Origin: Pyxicephalus adspersus
Lineage: Eukaryota; Chordata; Amphibia; Anura; Pyxicephalidae
Assembly: GCF_032062135.1 (NCBI RefSeq)
Contig: NC_092859.1
Span: 43,044,952-43,108,951 of the forward strand
Direction of reading: 5' to 3'
Length of the DNA stretch: 64,000 bases
In this document: one piece after another, positions 22,291 through 34,043 of the stretch
Position numbering within the stretch: position 1 is the first letter of the stretch
Layout of the letters: every line of letters starts with the position of its first letter
Notes under the pieces: model-generated
Seen by the model: only the letters and a program-made list of their open reading frames with translations
Databases searched by the model: none
What the model was told of the DNA's origin: nothing
Translations under genes and position numbers: made by a program

Positions 22291-24973
22291 TTAATAATAC
22301 ATAGAAAAGCTGATCAGTGAAGCCCATTGTAAATTTTTGGCAGGCTAGCATATACTATATTATGCTCCCATGATGGCTGGGCCCCTTACAATGTTATATC
22401 CAATGTCGCATCACATCCACACCCTTAAAAAGATTTTGTTAATTCTTTCTCAGACTTTTTGGCAAAATCAAAGACTTTTTTTGGAGGTTTAGGACCAGCA
22501 TGCTTTTGTTATTATGACCCTAGGAATTTAGTGGTGCATCCATATTTTTTTTTCATTATTACATATTATTCATTGCAGACATTTTTCTGATTTGAAACAA
22601 ACAGTAAAAGTAATTTCTTGCGACATTCGTTCTGTTTGATTAGCTTTTCTTCCGATGTCAGTAGCGTAAAGACCCAATGGGCAGCAACCTTTGTCAACAA
22701 CAGATGTTCTATCAAAATGTGATCAGCTGTTGTTTTTGACATATCTAATGCCTTACCAGCCTCTCTGACCTTTTAGATGTTGGACTTTATGTTTATGTTT
22801 TGTGATAATTTGGTATGCCTGTTTAAGGGTTCTGGTAAACATTCGCATTACCATGTTTAAAGAGGAAAACAGAGAGCAAATCACTAGTTGATACTTTTAC
22901 CTATAGTCTTACTACAGATGATCTTACTTTTTGTGATATAGTATAATTACCGTGCCTTGTTAAATACTGTGTCCCTGTTTATTAGGAGCGATCTTGGTAG
23001 AGAAAAAGACTTTGTTTCCTCATAGAGGTTTCCCCCCCAAAACCTTCAGAAAACTGGTGTTCTAATGACTGGTGGAAGTTATTGTCAGGGTGTGGGGTCT
23101 TAAAAGTGTAAAATCATCTCTGTTAATTGGAAGCAGTAGGTATCTGGCCCAGAGTACAAGTATAATGTCTAATGACCTGCAGCAGTTGGCTGTCTACATC
23201 AGCAGTCTCTTAATTTTTGGTTCCTGCAGTTGATAAATGAAGAGCAATGAAATCAGCAAATACCAAGGAAGTTTTTAAATGCTTTCCCACTCTGCCATCT
23301 CACTGCTCACTATTGTTGTCAATGTTTTATAAACCTTATTTCTTTCTGAATAATTTGCAATATGAGATGTACTGGCGGGAGCCATATTTTTGTAATACAT
23401 GCCCAGTCTTTGCTATTTTAGGTTGTCTTTTACTTAATTGAATTCTATGAGTTCACTAACTTATTGAAAACAATAAACTTCCCAGGTGGCTGATATTTTA
23501 TCTCAACAGTGAATCCGGACATTTAAATTTACATATTCTTAACAAGCATTACATCAGCTTTAAAGTAAATCCTTACAGAACTCTGCACCTGCATTCACTA
23601 TGGTGCAATTAATCTTCAAACTTTATTACAGAAGGGCTGAAATTAGCGCTATGAGTTTTCTAGTTCCTCACATCTATAACACCACAATACCTTTTACTTA
23701 TTTTCTAGTGGCAGCAGTGGGCATTCAATGCTTCTGAATAACTTTGAGCCTAGAGGGTGTGTCCATAAAAATCTGTATAACTCCTATCTGCATAGTCAGG
23801 GAATACAGTATCAGGAAATAAGGCCGCTCAATAGAAAAAAGACTTCAAACCTGGAAGAAAACCAGGTGAAGGCAGAGACACCAGTGAGAGATTGTAGCAA
23901 TGATTTTGCAGCACTCCAGAGTTTGCTCTGCAAAGTAAGTCCTCCATAAAGATCAAATATGCTGTGAATGCTGACACATTATGGCATATAGGTAATGGGA
24001 GCCCAAAAGATCTGGTGATTTACGTATGTTTTACCATGAAAGTTCACTTAGAGAGAGAGAAAGTGAGAGTGACAGAGTATTAACCCTAAGCTAATGAAGG
24101 GGGTCAACCTGTAGTGCTTTTCCTTTAATATGCATTTGTGCTTGTTGGTGAATCATCCCAATGGCTGAATAATAAAAGCAACACCGGGCAGTAATTAACC
24201 TAAATGAGCTGCATTTGCTATCTAGAAGTGACTTCATCTTTTCTAAGATCAGAAAGATCATTTTATAGTAAGTATAAACCTGTCATGATAGAACTATGGA
24301 GGTTGGCACTGCTGACCCTCTTTAAAAATTCTATGTGCTTGCCTTTGTCTGGCTTCAATACATCTAAATCGCAGTTCCAGAACAGGTACGCACCAAAAAA
24401 AAAAGAATTGCCTCGTTTCTTTATATTTATGAAGCCAAAGCATCAATATTACAGCCAGGTGGGTAGGATTTTCAGTACAAGAGATCATAAACGGCAGCCT
24501 ACATTGTTTCAGTTTTTCATAAAGCCTTGTATGTATTGTGTTGCTATGAGAATTTAATTTATTTATTTTTTCTTACAAGGAAGAAACGAACATTACATTG
24601 TTATGACAACTTGTTTCAGGAGAAAATGCTAATTGCCTGGCTGTCTCTGACCTTAGAACCTTTTAAAATTACTAATCTAAGCACAGAGGATGACAGATGT
24701 GAAGAATAAGTGAGAATTTTAAAGTCCTTATCTGCATAAAATGGTTTAAAGTTAGCAAAGTCAGGGGTTCCACATCACTGCCAAGCAATCAACATTTTCC
24801 AAAGGAGAAGCCAGCAGTTGTGGACTTCATGCAAGCTTATTACTTGCTTCTATTTACTACAGAGGAAAGTTCTCCATACCCAAAAATGCATTGTGCAGAT
24901 TTAGATACAGGAACAATCAATTTTGGCAAAAACGGGGCTTAGCAGCAGCTATGGTAGGCTTTTGGTCCCTGGA
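22291..24973. other. Single-copy-looking non-coding DNA
   Basis: No transposon ends were seen. Two parts, about 22590-22800 and 24070-24270, have complex text that could be regulatory. A short GA run lies at 24051-24062. Confidence 0.35.
24070..24270. promoter_or_regulatory. Candidate conserved non-coding element
   Basis: A repeat-free block with closely packed AT-core homeodomain-like words: GTAATTAACC, AATATGCATTTG, CTAATGAAG and GAATAATAAA. No open frame spans it. The function is a guess. Confidence 0.25.
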
Positions 24974-25341
24974 TAAAGTAGACCTATCACCCAAAAATTT
25001 CCTTTATACAAAAGGAGAAGACAATCCTTTTATGTAAAGTAAAAACTACATTCTTTTTTTTCCATTCCAGGAGGCTTCTGACTGCTCCTTTGGCACATGC
25101 CCGTTCTGCACAAGAAAGGCTTTTTCCTGCAATGGGAACATTTTTTTTTCATATTTACAGCAGGCTACATTACCTGATCTTGCGCTTACACGGTGTGGTA
25201 TCAGATGATGTAGCCAGAAGAAGAAGGATGAAGATGGCAAGGTGGATTGTAGGACAGCTTGGGACCCAAATGAGAACAGCTCTCGAGGGATCAGGGCTCC
25301 GTGTAAAGGTGTGATTTTTTTTAGTTAAGTTCTGCTTTAAG
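24974..25341. mobile_element. Inverted-repeat MITE related to the 7661 element
   Basis: The left end AAAGTAGACCTATCACC (about 24975) is inverted to the right end GTTAAGTTCTGCTTTAAG (25324-25341) over the AAAGYAGA core. Interior words CATGCCCGTTCTG, CCTGATCTTGCGC and GAAGATGGC are reversed relative to 16395, so it is an opposite-orientation copy of that lineage. Confidence 0.5.
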
Positions 25342-25716
25342 TTGAAAGCAAAATTAAAGTTAAAACTTTAATTTTTTTTAATGGCATTTGGTCTTCTGTC
25401 CCTTCTACACTTACCTGGCTGAGCCCAATTGTCAAGATAAACTCACCTGTCATCACTCCATTGCAAGTGCTGCCATTCCCATCTGGTCATATCCTTGATC
25501 TTTGGATGTCCAATGAAGAATGGCATAACTTCCTACATCCACATGGGAGTTAATTTATTACTGGAAGCCCAGGGTACACTGGGATTGTACTCTAAACTAT
25601 GCATGCACAGATAAGAGGTCATTTAAAAAAAATGCATACGGGGGACATTGCCTGTGTCTTCTGCAATAAACAACCTGTTTGCTTGCAGTTTTATTTTCGT
25701 TTAGTTCCACTTTAAA
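25336..25716. mobile_element. AAAGTGGAACTAAAC-family MITE
   Basis: The right end is CGTTTAGTTCCACTTTAAA (25699-25717). The left end, with TTAAGTTGAAAGCAAAATT, is weaker. The interior has CACCTGTCATCACTCCATTG then GCAAGTGCTGCCATTCCC, matching the 6264 element. It directly abuts the previous element, sharing a few bases at the junction. Confidence 0.5.
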
Positions 25717-27644
25717 TCCACTGTGTGCAGATGTTACAAGATCGCCAAGGCACATCACTGTGCATTTATTTAAAAATAAATATCTTGTAAAAAAGGCTAG
25801 TATAATTACCTGTGTGTTGGCAGGCTCTTGTTTTCCTCTCTACAACTGTTGGTAGATTGGAAAATGGTGCAGTAGTACTCGGGGCCAATCAGATTTTCTG
25901 CAATCACATGCTCTGACAAGGGACGTGCCAACAGCAGGAAAGGACCAAAAAATGAGAATAGTCAGTGGCTGTTGCTTACCATTGTAGTCACATGCTGGAA
26001 GATGGTAACCCATCTGTATTGCCAAATTGCGGCATTGAATAGTAAGGTCAGAAGGCTAGCTGTGCTGTCTTGCTGGGCTGTGTAAATCTCAGATCTGCAT
26101 GTACAAGAATACAACTTAGATCGTTAAGACAGCTGCAAAGTGTTTAAACACACATTTAGCTGTTGGTGTTAGGATTTAATGTCCCACTGGAGTGTACCTT
26201 TAAAAACCAACACACTCTAACATTTACAAACATGCCAAACATTTGCCACAGTCTGACAGAATGGAAGATTTACAATTACGTGTTTTGTAAGGGGAGTACA
26301 ATTCAACTTGGCATTCTTCACACATTATTCCCAATATGGTAGCTCCCAGCTAGTGTGTTTACATATGTATATATGCAAATATCCAGGGAAAGCAGATTCC
26401 CAGCACAAAATGAACTATTTCTTATTCAACCCTGCTAATTTCGTGAAAAAGGAAGTCAGCTTCAAAACGTGGAATTTTTTTTCTTTTCAGATGGGCTGAT
26501 CTTCTGTGTTAATAAATTGCGACAATCTGTTTGAGACACTAAAAATTAAGTCAACATCAAATTTCCTCCTCTGTATTGTTTTTGCAACTTGCAGAAAAAT
26601 TAGAGGAAGGGCTGTCATTATAAAAAAGGCTCTCACTACAAAAAGTTTATTATTCTGTAGTGAGGGAGGGTGATTGCAATTTGGAATGTTTTATGCATTG
26701 GAATAGCATGGCTCAGGGAACTTCTTTATGCCATCAGACAGTAAGCAGGGATGGATTTCTAACTCTGGAGCTTGAAGGCATTTACTATTTGCAAAGCTGG
26801 AAACTTTTAGAATTAAGTGATTCTGAGACTAGTGATAAACCAAGGGGTGGACTGGCATGTTGGGATATCAGAGGTGTGGTATGATAGTGAACAAGCCATA
26901 GGATTTAATTTTAGTAATATGGGCTTTGAAACAAATAGCGCTGACTTAACAATACCATGGCAAAAATGACAGTCCTGACAAATAAACAATGGTTACAAAA
27001 CACAAGCTACGAATGTGAAGTTCTTTTGGTAAGGAGATAAAGGAGACAGTGCAACCCACACATTCTCCTGCATCTCTCCTCATGCTGCTCCGGCCCCTGG
27101 CTGCTGTCGCTACTCTTTAACAATGCTCTATATGTGACAATTCGCGGTGCCCAATGGTAAATTTGGCCCTGCCCATGAATTAAACAATATGAGTCTGAAG
27201 AATGGATCTAAATGCCACCAAAGGAGGGCTCAAAAGAAAAACATTCTTCTTAGTCCTGTCATTCTTGTGAAACTAATTCATCTTCACACCCCAAAAAGCA
27301 AATTTTTGAATTGCTCTTTGGAGACTTAAACCTGTTTTAGATCATTTTGTATTAGTGTATCACTGTACAGACCAAAAAAGTTAGTTTTTACATATCTCAA
27401 AATACACCAAATGCACTTTGAAACCTTACTGACCTCTCTAGCTGCAAGCACTGTGAAGTAATTAATCCTTACAGTTCACAATAGAGACTATAAAGATGGT
27501 TTTAATCTTCAAAAACATGCTGTTGCACTGACAGGATGTGATCTAACTTCTTTTTGTGAACATTGAACATACTCTTCTCTAGAATGCTGATAACAGAAAG
27601 TAAACAAGGGCTTATTTTAATGCTTTTATTGCTTACTCAATATT

Positions 27645-27655
<11 letters not shown>
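25717..27655. other. Non-coding DNA, nothing firmly recognised
   Basis: No gene or transposon end was identified. A GC-richer patch at about 27060-27160 (GCTCCGGCCCCTGGCTGC) may be a repeat fragment. Confidence 0.35.

Positions 27656-27704
<49 letters not shown>
27656..27704. repeat. (TA)n microsatellite
   Basis: About 48 bp of uninterrupted TA, preceded by an imperfect TATATATAAATATA lead-in from 27641. Confidence 0.95.
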
Positions 27705-27708
<4 letters not shown>

Positions 27709-27844
27709 TTAATGTACATATTGTGGGAACCCGTTCACTTTAAGGAGAAATAAGCTTGAGCTAAATGGTTTGTTTGTAAACAAACCCTTATGTGATCACC
27801 ATGATTGGCAAATTTGATAATCACATTATTAGAAACACACTAAA

Positions 27845-28030
27845 GCTGCGTACACACTTCCAATTAATATCGTTGGTAAACGAACGACGAACGATCCTGC
27901 ACGACAACGACTTTCCTCGTTGGTCGGCGTCGTTGGTTACTTTTTTTACGAACGATTTTTGCCCAATCGATCGTTCGTCGTTCGTTCGTCGTTCATTTTG
28001 AACGATAAAAATTGGAAGTGTGTACGCAGC
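27845..28030. mobile_element. CpG-rich MITE with GCTGCGTACACAC ends, TTAA-type
   Basis: GCTGCGTACACACTTCCAAT at the left is a perfect inverted partner of ATTGGAAGTGTGTACGCAGC at the right. The right flank is TTAA (28031-28034) and the left TAAA (27841-27844), a one-base-decayed TTAA duplication as in piggyBac-type or related elements. The 186 bp interior is packed with CGTTCGT/ACGAACG words. By eye it has 23 CpGs in a CpG-poor neighbourhood, which suggests a fairly recent insertion. It is non-coding. Confidence 0.75.
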
Positions 28031-29354
28031 TTAAGAGGCCAGTGCTGTCATTCACTGTGCAGTATCAGAACACTTAAAGATGTAGCATAGGGAAAACCTC
28101 CATATTTACCTATCACAGAGCAAAATGCTTGCATACATTTTCAGACTACTAGTTTCGGAATTTTTTTTATTTTAAGAACAGAAAGTAAATCAGTTAATAA
28201 ATCTCTCAGACCCTGAGCTGTACTTTGGCAGAGGACATTTAACCAGTAAAGTATTCTGGGCAGGCATATGTACACAACCTAAAGTTCCTGGATGGGAGTG
28301 CATAGTCTGTGCTTCTGACATTATAACTTGCAAAGTTAATAATGAATAACACATCTTATTCAATCATAGAATAAAACTTCTGTTCATTGAATCTATTAAA
28401 ACGCACATCATGAACGCTACTAAACAACAGTTTCAGCCCAAATTGTTGTTTTGGGTTGAAACACTCTAATTAAATTAGGATGTGCTGATCATTATCAACT
28501 TAGAAAACTATTTGCTGTATTTATGTAGCACAGAAATCTAAAAAACAGGGAAAACAGAGGGAGTCTATACATGAGATTGACAATTTGGTGGAACAAGGTA
28601 AAGAGTACAATGAAGGTTGATGATTAAATCAGACAAAGTTGATAGATATAAAGAAGAGATATAAATAAGGATTATATGTATATTACACATTGCTGGACAC
28701 GTTTTTATTAGGGACAACCAGCATAAAGGTAACAGGTCCAGATACATTGTAGAATTGCAAGCCAGAAACCAACACATTTAGGTTCTACAAGTACAGAATA
28801 AACATTGTTAGCTGAATGCCCCTAACAATTACCAGCCAATAAAAATGTTGCTCATTGTGTACCTTAACAAGGGACAAATTCTGTACTTTGGAAAGAAAAA
28901 AAAAAGATTTTATTTTTGTACATAACAACAGCTATCCTTGAAAGGCACATATGTCCAGGCTATGGACATTCAAGTATTTACAGATTGTAGCAAGTAGTAA
29001 ATGCGTTTAAAGCCCTAATTAAACAAATTGAATATACCTGCATATGTCCAAAGCTTTAAGTACTCAAAGGGAACATATGCATGCTAAAGTATTTACATAT
29101 TCAAAAAAAAAAAAAAAAAACAGTTCAAACTGTTTACATTGGTATAAAGTCAAATATTCTCTCTGCTCCATTTGATCTGCCACACCATTATTACTTATTG
29201 GAACAGAATCCTTTTAAGAAAAAAGTCCCTCACCGTATATTGGCTATTACCATTTAATTGCTGGCCAATGGTAAGAATGTCACCCATACAGGTAGCCAAA
29301 AAGATAAATGGTATCAGTGGCAACTGACCTGTTATTCTCAAATATCTCATTGCC
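28031..29354. other. Non-coding DNA, nothing recognised
   Basis: AT-rich with an A run near 29103-29121. No repeat ends or genes were seen. Confidence 0.4.
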
Positions 29355-29419
29355 CAAGGAACCCCTAGCAACCTGTGGAGGGATCCTAGGGTTCCACAAA
29401 ACCCTGGTTGAGAAACACT
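29355..29419. mobile_element. hAT-type element, right-end remnant
   Basis: The sequence GGAACCCCTAGCAACC...GGGTTCCACAAAACCCTGG ends in GGTTGAGAAACACT (29406-29419), matching the terminal motif CAGTGTTTCTCAACC reversed, as found in vertebrate hAT elements. No matching left end is visible nearby. Confidence 0.45.
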
Positions 29420-30560
29420 AGTGTAAGCACATACCAGCTCCTCTGTCCATAACCTGGTCACAGATTCATTTTTTTTGGTAGTCAAATTCATACAGCAGAC
29501 AGAACACAGGCGTGGAAAAGGCTCATACAGGTGGGATTATGTTCAGCATCAGGAGAGCCACAATACCTGGTGACAGGAACAGCTCTACAGAGACAAGGAA
29601 CCTTCTTTTTCCCGAGTTATGTAGTATGCTTTTTTTTTTTTACAGCTCTGTACAATGTGTGTACAGAACTACGAGTACAATTAAGATATTACTGAACAGA
29701 GTGGGTAGCTAGGAAGCTTGATGAGGTTAATGGACAGGGTTTTCTGCATTCATTAAGAAGATAGTTCTCAAAATGTCATGAAAATATGTATGCAGAAACA
29801 AAAAGAATGGAATGGTACATCTGACCTCTGCCATCCACAAAGTACAATGGAAATGCCCTCTGACTTGTTACGCTGTAAATACTAAAGAAAAAAATGTGCA
29901 TCCATCCACCTGACCGTGCTTTATTTATGCCACCAAGAAGAACTCAGTTGTAGTTAATGGCTGTCAGAGCAGAAGCCATTAGCATGACTATGTCTTGCTC
30001 CTGTCCCCAAAACAATAAGGAAATTATCATAAATCCTGTCACTTGTTTCACTGGTAAGAAAGCATGTAAAAATGTGCTGCTCTCTAAGACATAGAGAATT
30101 GGAAAAAATAATTAAACCTGGCTGAATTTTAAGGCTTCATTTAAATGAAATAATATTATACAGATATCAGTGCATTACAAAAGATGGAAGCAATGGTGGT
30201 GGCATGTTTAGGGTGCTCCATCAAAATGATTGCTTTTACTATGGGGCACATACTATGTTTCCACCAAATATGCAACTAACAGTGACTGAGAAAAACGTGA
30301 CCCAGCATCAGTGGTGTCTATAGAAATCAATAATGCCCTAGCATTAGTCAAGTAAAAAATGGCATAAAAGGGGCTGTGAGGGGAGAGGGGGATTTTGGAA
30401 ACGTTGAGATTGGAAACGGAAACATAGGGGTAAGTTATAAGATCCGAGAGAGGGAAGGGAAATAAGAATTTATTTGCAGAATTTGAAAAATTGGTTTGAA
30501 GCTGAGTTTTTTAATTAATGGTCAGCTGTGTTAAAAGCTTGAGGGGTGGTTGTTATGATG
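29420..30560. other. Non-coding DNA, nothing recognised
   Basis: No gene and no clear repeat structure was seen. Confidence 0.4.
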
Positions 30561-30709
30561 GTCTACTAGATTGTAAGCTCTTCGGGGCAGGGTCCTCTCC
30601 TCCTGTATCACTGTCTGTATTAGTCTGTCATTTTCCATCCCTATTTAATGTACAGCACTGCGTAATATGTTGGCGCTATATAAATCCTGTTTAATAATAA
30701 TAATAATAT
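30561..30709 (+). mobile_element. SINE/LINE 3'-tail repeat
   Basis: The order TTGTAAGCTCTTCGGGGCAG, GTCTGTATTAGTCTGTCATT, GTACAGCACTGCGTAATATG, TTGGCGCTATATAAATCCTG and a (TAA)n tail is a familiar frog retroposon 3' end. It shares the GTAATATGTTGGC..TATATA ending with the SINE at 44234. The 5' part is absent. Confidence 0.6.
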
Positions 30710-32034
30710 TAAATGGTCCAGTGGTGGAAAGGTTTGAGGGATGGTGATGAGGACAGGAATGCAGGCATATGGGTAAAGGACGTAGGGATGGGGTGCTGAG
30801 GAAGTGATGGTAAGTGTAGAGCTTATAGGCATGGCATTGAATAACACATCCGTGGGGAGCTGTCAGCTAAAACTCCAATGGCTGGAACTGGTCTGAAACA
30901 GAGTTGGTGGTGGTGGGTAGATGTGTTCCTCATTTGTGATGGCTTTGTGGTGGGAGATGGTCTACATTTTAACATCAATGTTAATGTGAATATGTAACAT
31001 AATATTTTTACCTTCCTGACGCTATTGAGCATGTATCAAATATTGGCCTATCCAAGACTCCGCACTACTTCTAGAGTGAACCTGATAATAATGACAGTGC
31101 AGCATTCTTTGAAAATACCAATAATTATATCCTAGCACAGAATGTTACCAATCAGTGATAACTTATTTGTGGGTTCTAAATGTCACATTATCTACTGAAG
31201 ACAGCTGCAAATAAGTTAGTGATGGCAGATATCGTGTACCAAACTGATTGGATTGCTGGAGGTTAGAGGAGATTAACAGCACTTTCCTTAAATGTTGGGC
31301 CCAGTTCTAGAGTCTAGCCCCATTTGCTGTGTAACTATGAAGAAACACAGGTGAAGAATAGATTAGATCAGAAGCAAAGGTTAAAGTAGAAAAGGTGAAG
31401 AAACATTTGAGAAAATGTTGTTTCAAAGTTTCCTTTTTCTTTATGATAAAATCAATCATCAGATAATTATATGTGTGTTTCACAATACACTGCATGTCAA
31501 TTATTTCAACAAGAAAAAAATCTAACTTAGTAAACTCTGAATTGCTTAATAACATTTTTGGGTAAATCTCAAATGTAATATATCAGCAGAGATTTATTAA
31601 GCTAAAGATTTCCTAAAACATATGGAAAGCACATTTTGCTGGACATTTTAAGAGACCCCCTCTCCCCTTCTAAATTCTCATATATTTTTTTTGCATGTTT
31701 TATAGCAATAATGTGATCAGCAAGGATAGGTGATACTCACTAAACATTCATAGAGCTATACATCAGGGTCACAAAGTCATTCATAGCTTTGCCCTATTCA
31801 GTGATTTTAAATACTTCAAATATCATTCAATAGCGATGCCTCATTCTTTGAACAAATTGTTTGATTGAAATTTGATCTAGAAAAATTGTGTACTTATATG
31901 TAAGTACAGTAAGTATAGGTACCCGATTCTGAGTTGCTAGAGTTGTGCCTGCCTTAATCACACCAATATTTTAATTTAAAACCATTATTTATTTAATCTC
32001 TACAGCAGGGAATATATATATAAAAAGAGAGAGA
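30710..32034. other. Non-coding DNA, nothing recognised
   Basis: No gene or transposon terminus was identified. Confidence 0.4.
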
Positions 32035-32076
32035 GTATATCTCAATTCATGTTCAGTATATCTCAATTCATGTTCA
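32035..32076. repeat. Tandem duplication, 2 x 21 bp
   Basis: The word GTATATCTCAATTCATGTTC plus A occurs twice head to tail (32035-32055 and 32056-32076) with no mismatch. It directly precedes the GAAACGTGTC core at 32080. Confidence 0.9.
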
Positions 32077-32079
32077 TTC

Positions 32080-32110
32080 GACACGTTTCACGAGATCTGC
32101 TTCTTCGGGA
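32080..32110 (-). repeat. GAAGAAGC...GAAACGTGTC repeat core, copy 2
   Basis: On the minus strand: CCCGAAGAAGCAGATCTCGT then GAAACGTGTCG. It shares the flanking words with the core at 21222, while the middle differs. Confidence 0.5.
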
Positions 32111-32356
32111 ATAAAGTGACCGGTATCAAATTAACAATAGAGTATTCCCTATATTTAAAATAAAAAATCCAGGTCTTGGCACATATTCAATGATTTATCA
32201 AAGAGTGGGACCTGATCAGCAAAGCCAGTATCCACAGGCGGCCCAGACAAATTTATCCCTCTTACAAAATTTGCATAGATGATAAGACGGCCTAAACGCT
32301 TTTATCCCTATCTATGATATTAGTTTTCTCAGCACAAATTCAGCCAAGTCTCCAGA

Positions 32357-32370
32357 CCCCCCCCCCCCCC
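32357..32370. repeat. Poly-C run
   Basis: A run of about 12 C in AT-rich surroundings. Confidence 0.85.
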
Positions 32371-32720
32371 TACTGGTACCCCCATCTCTACCTTTTACTT
32401 TATCTATTTTGAATAAACCAAGCCTCCATACAAACCCCCTCTCCCTTCTATTTCTCAGAGAAGCTCACAATTTAATATTTCTCCCACATTCATGCATCAT
32501 TAACAAGATCTTTTACCAATTTGTAAAAAATCAATTTACCGAACCAGTATATTTTTGGGATGTGGAAGGTAACCTGAGTGCTCAAAGGAAAACCAAACAC
32601 ACATGGGGTACTAAATTCTTTGGACTTGGAACTCAAAAGTTTGGATTTTCCTCTACCTTTTTTTTATTTTTAACTCTGAGTATGGTCCAAGTTTCAGCTC
32701 TAAAAAGGTTTTCTTTTTTT

Positions 32721-32783
32721 ATATGGTAACAACCAGGTATGCAAATATTTTTGCATATGGTAACAACAACATGCAAATATTTT
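32721..32783. repeat. Tandem duplication, 2 x about 30 bp
   Basis: ATATGGTAACAAC...TGCAAATATTTT occurs at 32721-32751 and 32755-32783, with only a small internal difference. Confidence 0.85.
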
Positions 32784-34043
32784 ATTATTAGTACTTATAC
32801 AATTAACATATGATATAAACTTGCAGGACATGCCTTAGAGACAGTATTTATAAATAAAGTATTTTACTTCAGAATGTAGCTGCAATTAATGAAATGAGGA
32901 TCTATATGAGTGTAAACAAGTTAAGAATGTCACTACATGTGCATCTGTCAGTGTGGACCCTTACCTCCACAGAATGGAATGTCCTAGCTTTTGAACATCA
33001 CATGTTAGGATCTTTATTCTAAATCTTTTCTTTACTGCCTGGATGTCTACCTCCATGAATGGTAATAAATTGTAATACCCCAAGGCATGTACAGTTTGTG
33101 AGTCCTTTAAGCTAGTTCAGGCAGGACAATATTTATATTCAGGTGCCATTTTCACATATTTGTAATGTTTTTTATATTAAGCTTTTTGTTTTAAATTTGA
33201 TATGAACCCTACTGAAGTATGTTTTTGAAAAGCACTTTGTATCATAAATAACTGTCATTAGTACCCTAAAAAAATATCTCTGCAGTTTTTTGGTCTGCAT
33301 TTTGTTTTAAAATTGACTGCATGGCATCTCTTTGGGCAGGTTGTGATTATGACAATAGTGGCTCTTCCCTAAGTAATAACTATTCAATTTGCCAAATGCA
33401 GTTACCAAAAGAGGCTTGTGTGCCAGGGTAACAATACAAGTACAACAGAGTGAAAGGCATAATGTCTAGAATCACCAGGTATGATTGAAAAAGAATGTTA
33501 AAAACAAACATCAAAGCGTCTATTTCAAGAGCTTGAGGACTATAAGTATGCAGGACATTCCGCTACATTGATACCAGTCCATATGTTCATCAGCATAAGG
33601 CAGATGATTAAAGAGAGAGGGATTCTCTTCTATACCATTCATTAGTCATGTCCAGTCTGACTGATTGTAGTAAATAAGTGTAATAACTATCCCATATCCT
33701 GAAATTCCCCCACAGCCTGCTTTCCATGCTGTCATTTTAATTAATTCACTTGTTAAATAGAGACTTTAAAACAATGTAACTGAAAAGCTTTATATTAAAA
33801 TTATAAATAACTAATTAACCAATCTGACAAAGGATGTGTGAATTTCATGGCTATTCATCTGTAGGTATACCAGCCCTAATGACGGGTGTAGTTGTGGTCA
33901 GATAGTTCCAGAGTGTATTCTGACTTTGATCAGAGCTATTTCAGATTAGAACTTGGAATTTGCAATTTGAATCTGCCATTAGTTCACCAGTTATTTGCAG
34001 GTATAATAGGCTGCAGGACGATGACAGCTATCATTGTCCAGAG
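32784..34043. other. Non-coding DNA, nothing recognised
   Basis: AT-rich, with no gene. Near 33998 a TATAATAGGCTGCAGG word resembles TATAGTAGGCTGCCGG at 35046, suggesting that the LTR-like copy between them interrupted an older repeat. Confidence 0.4.
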
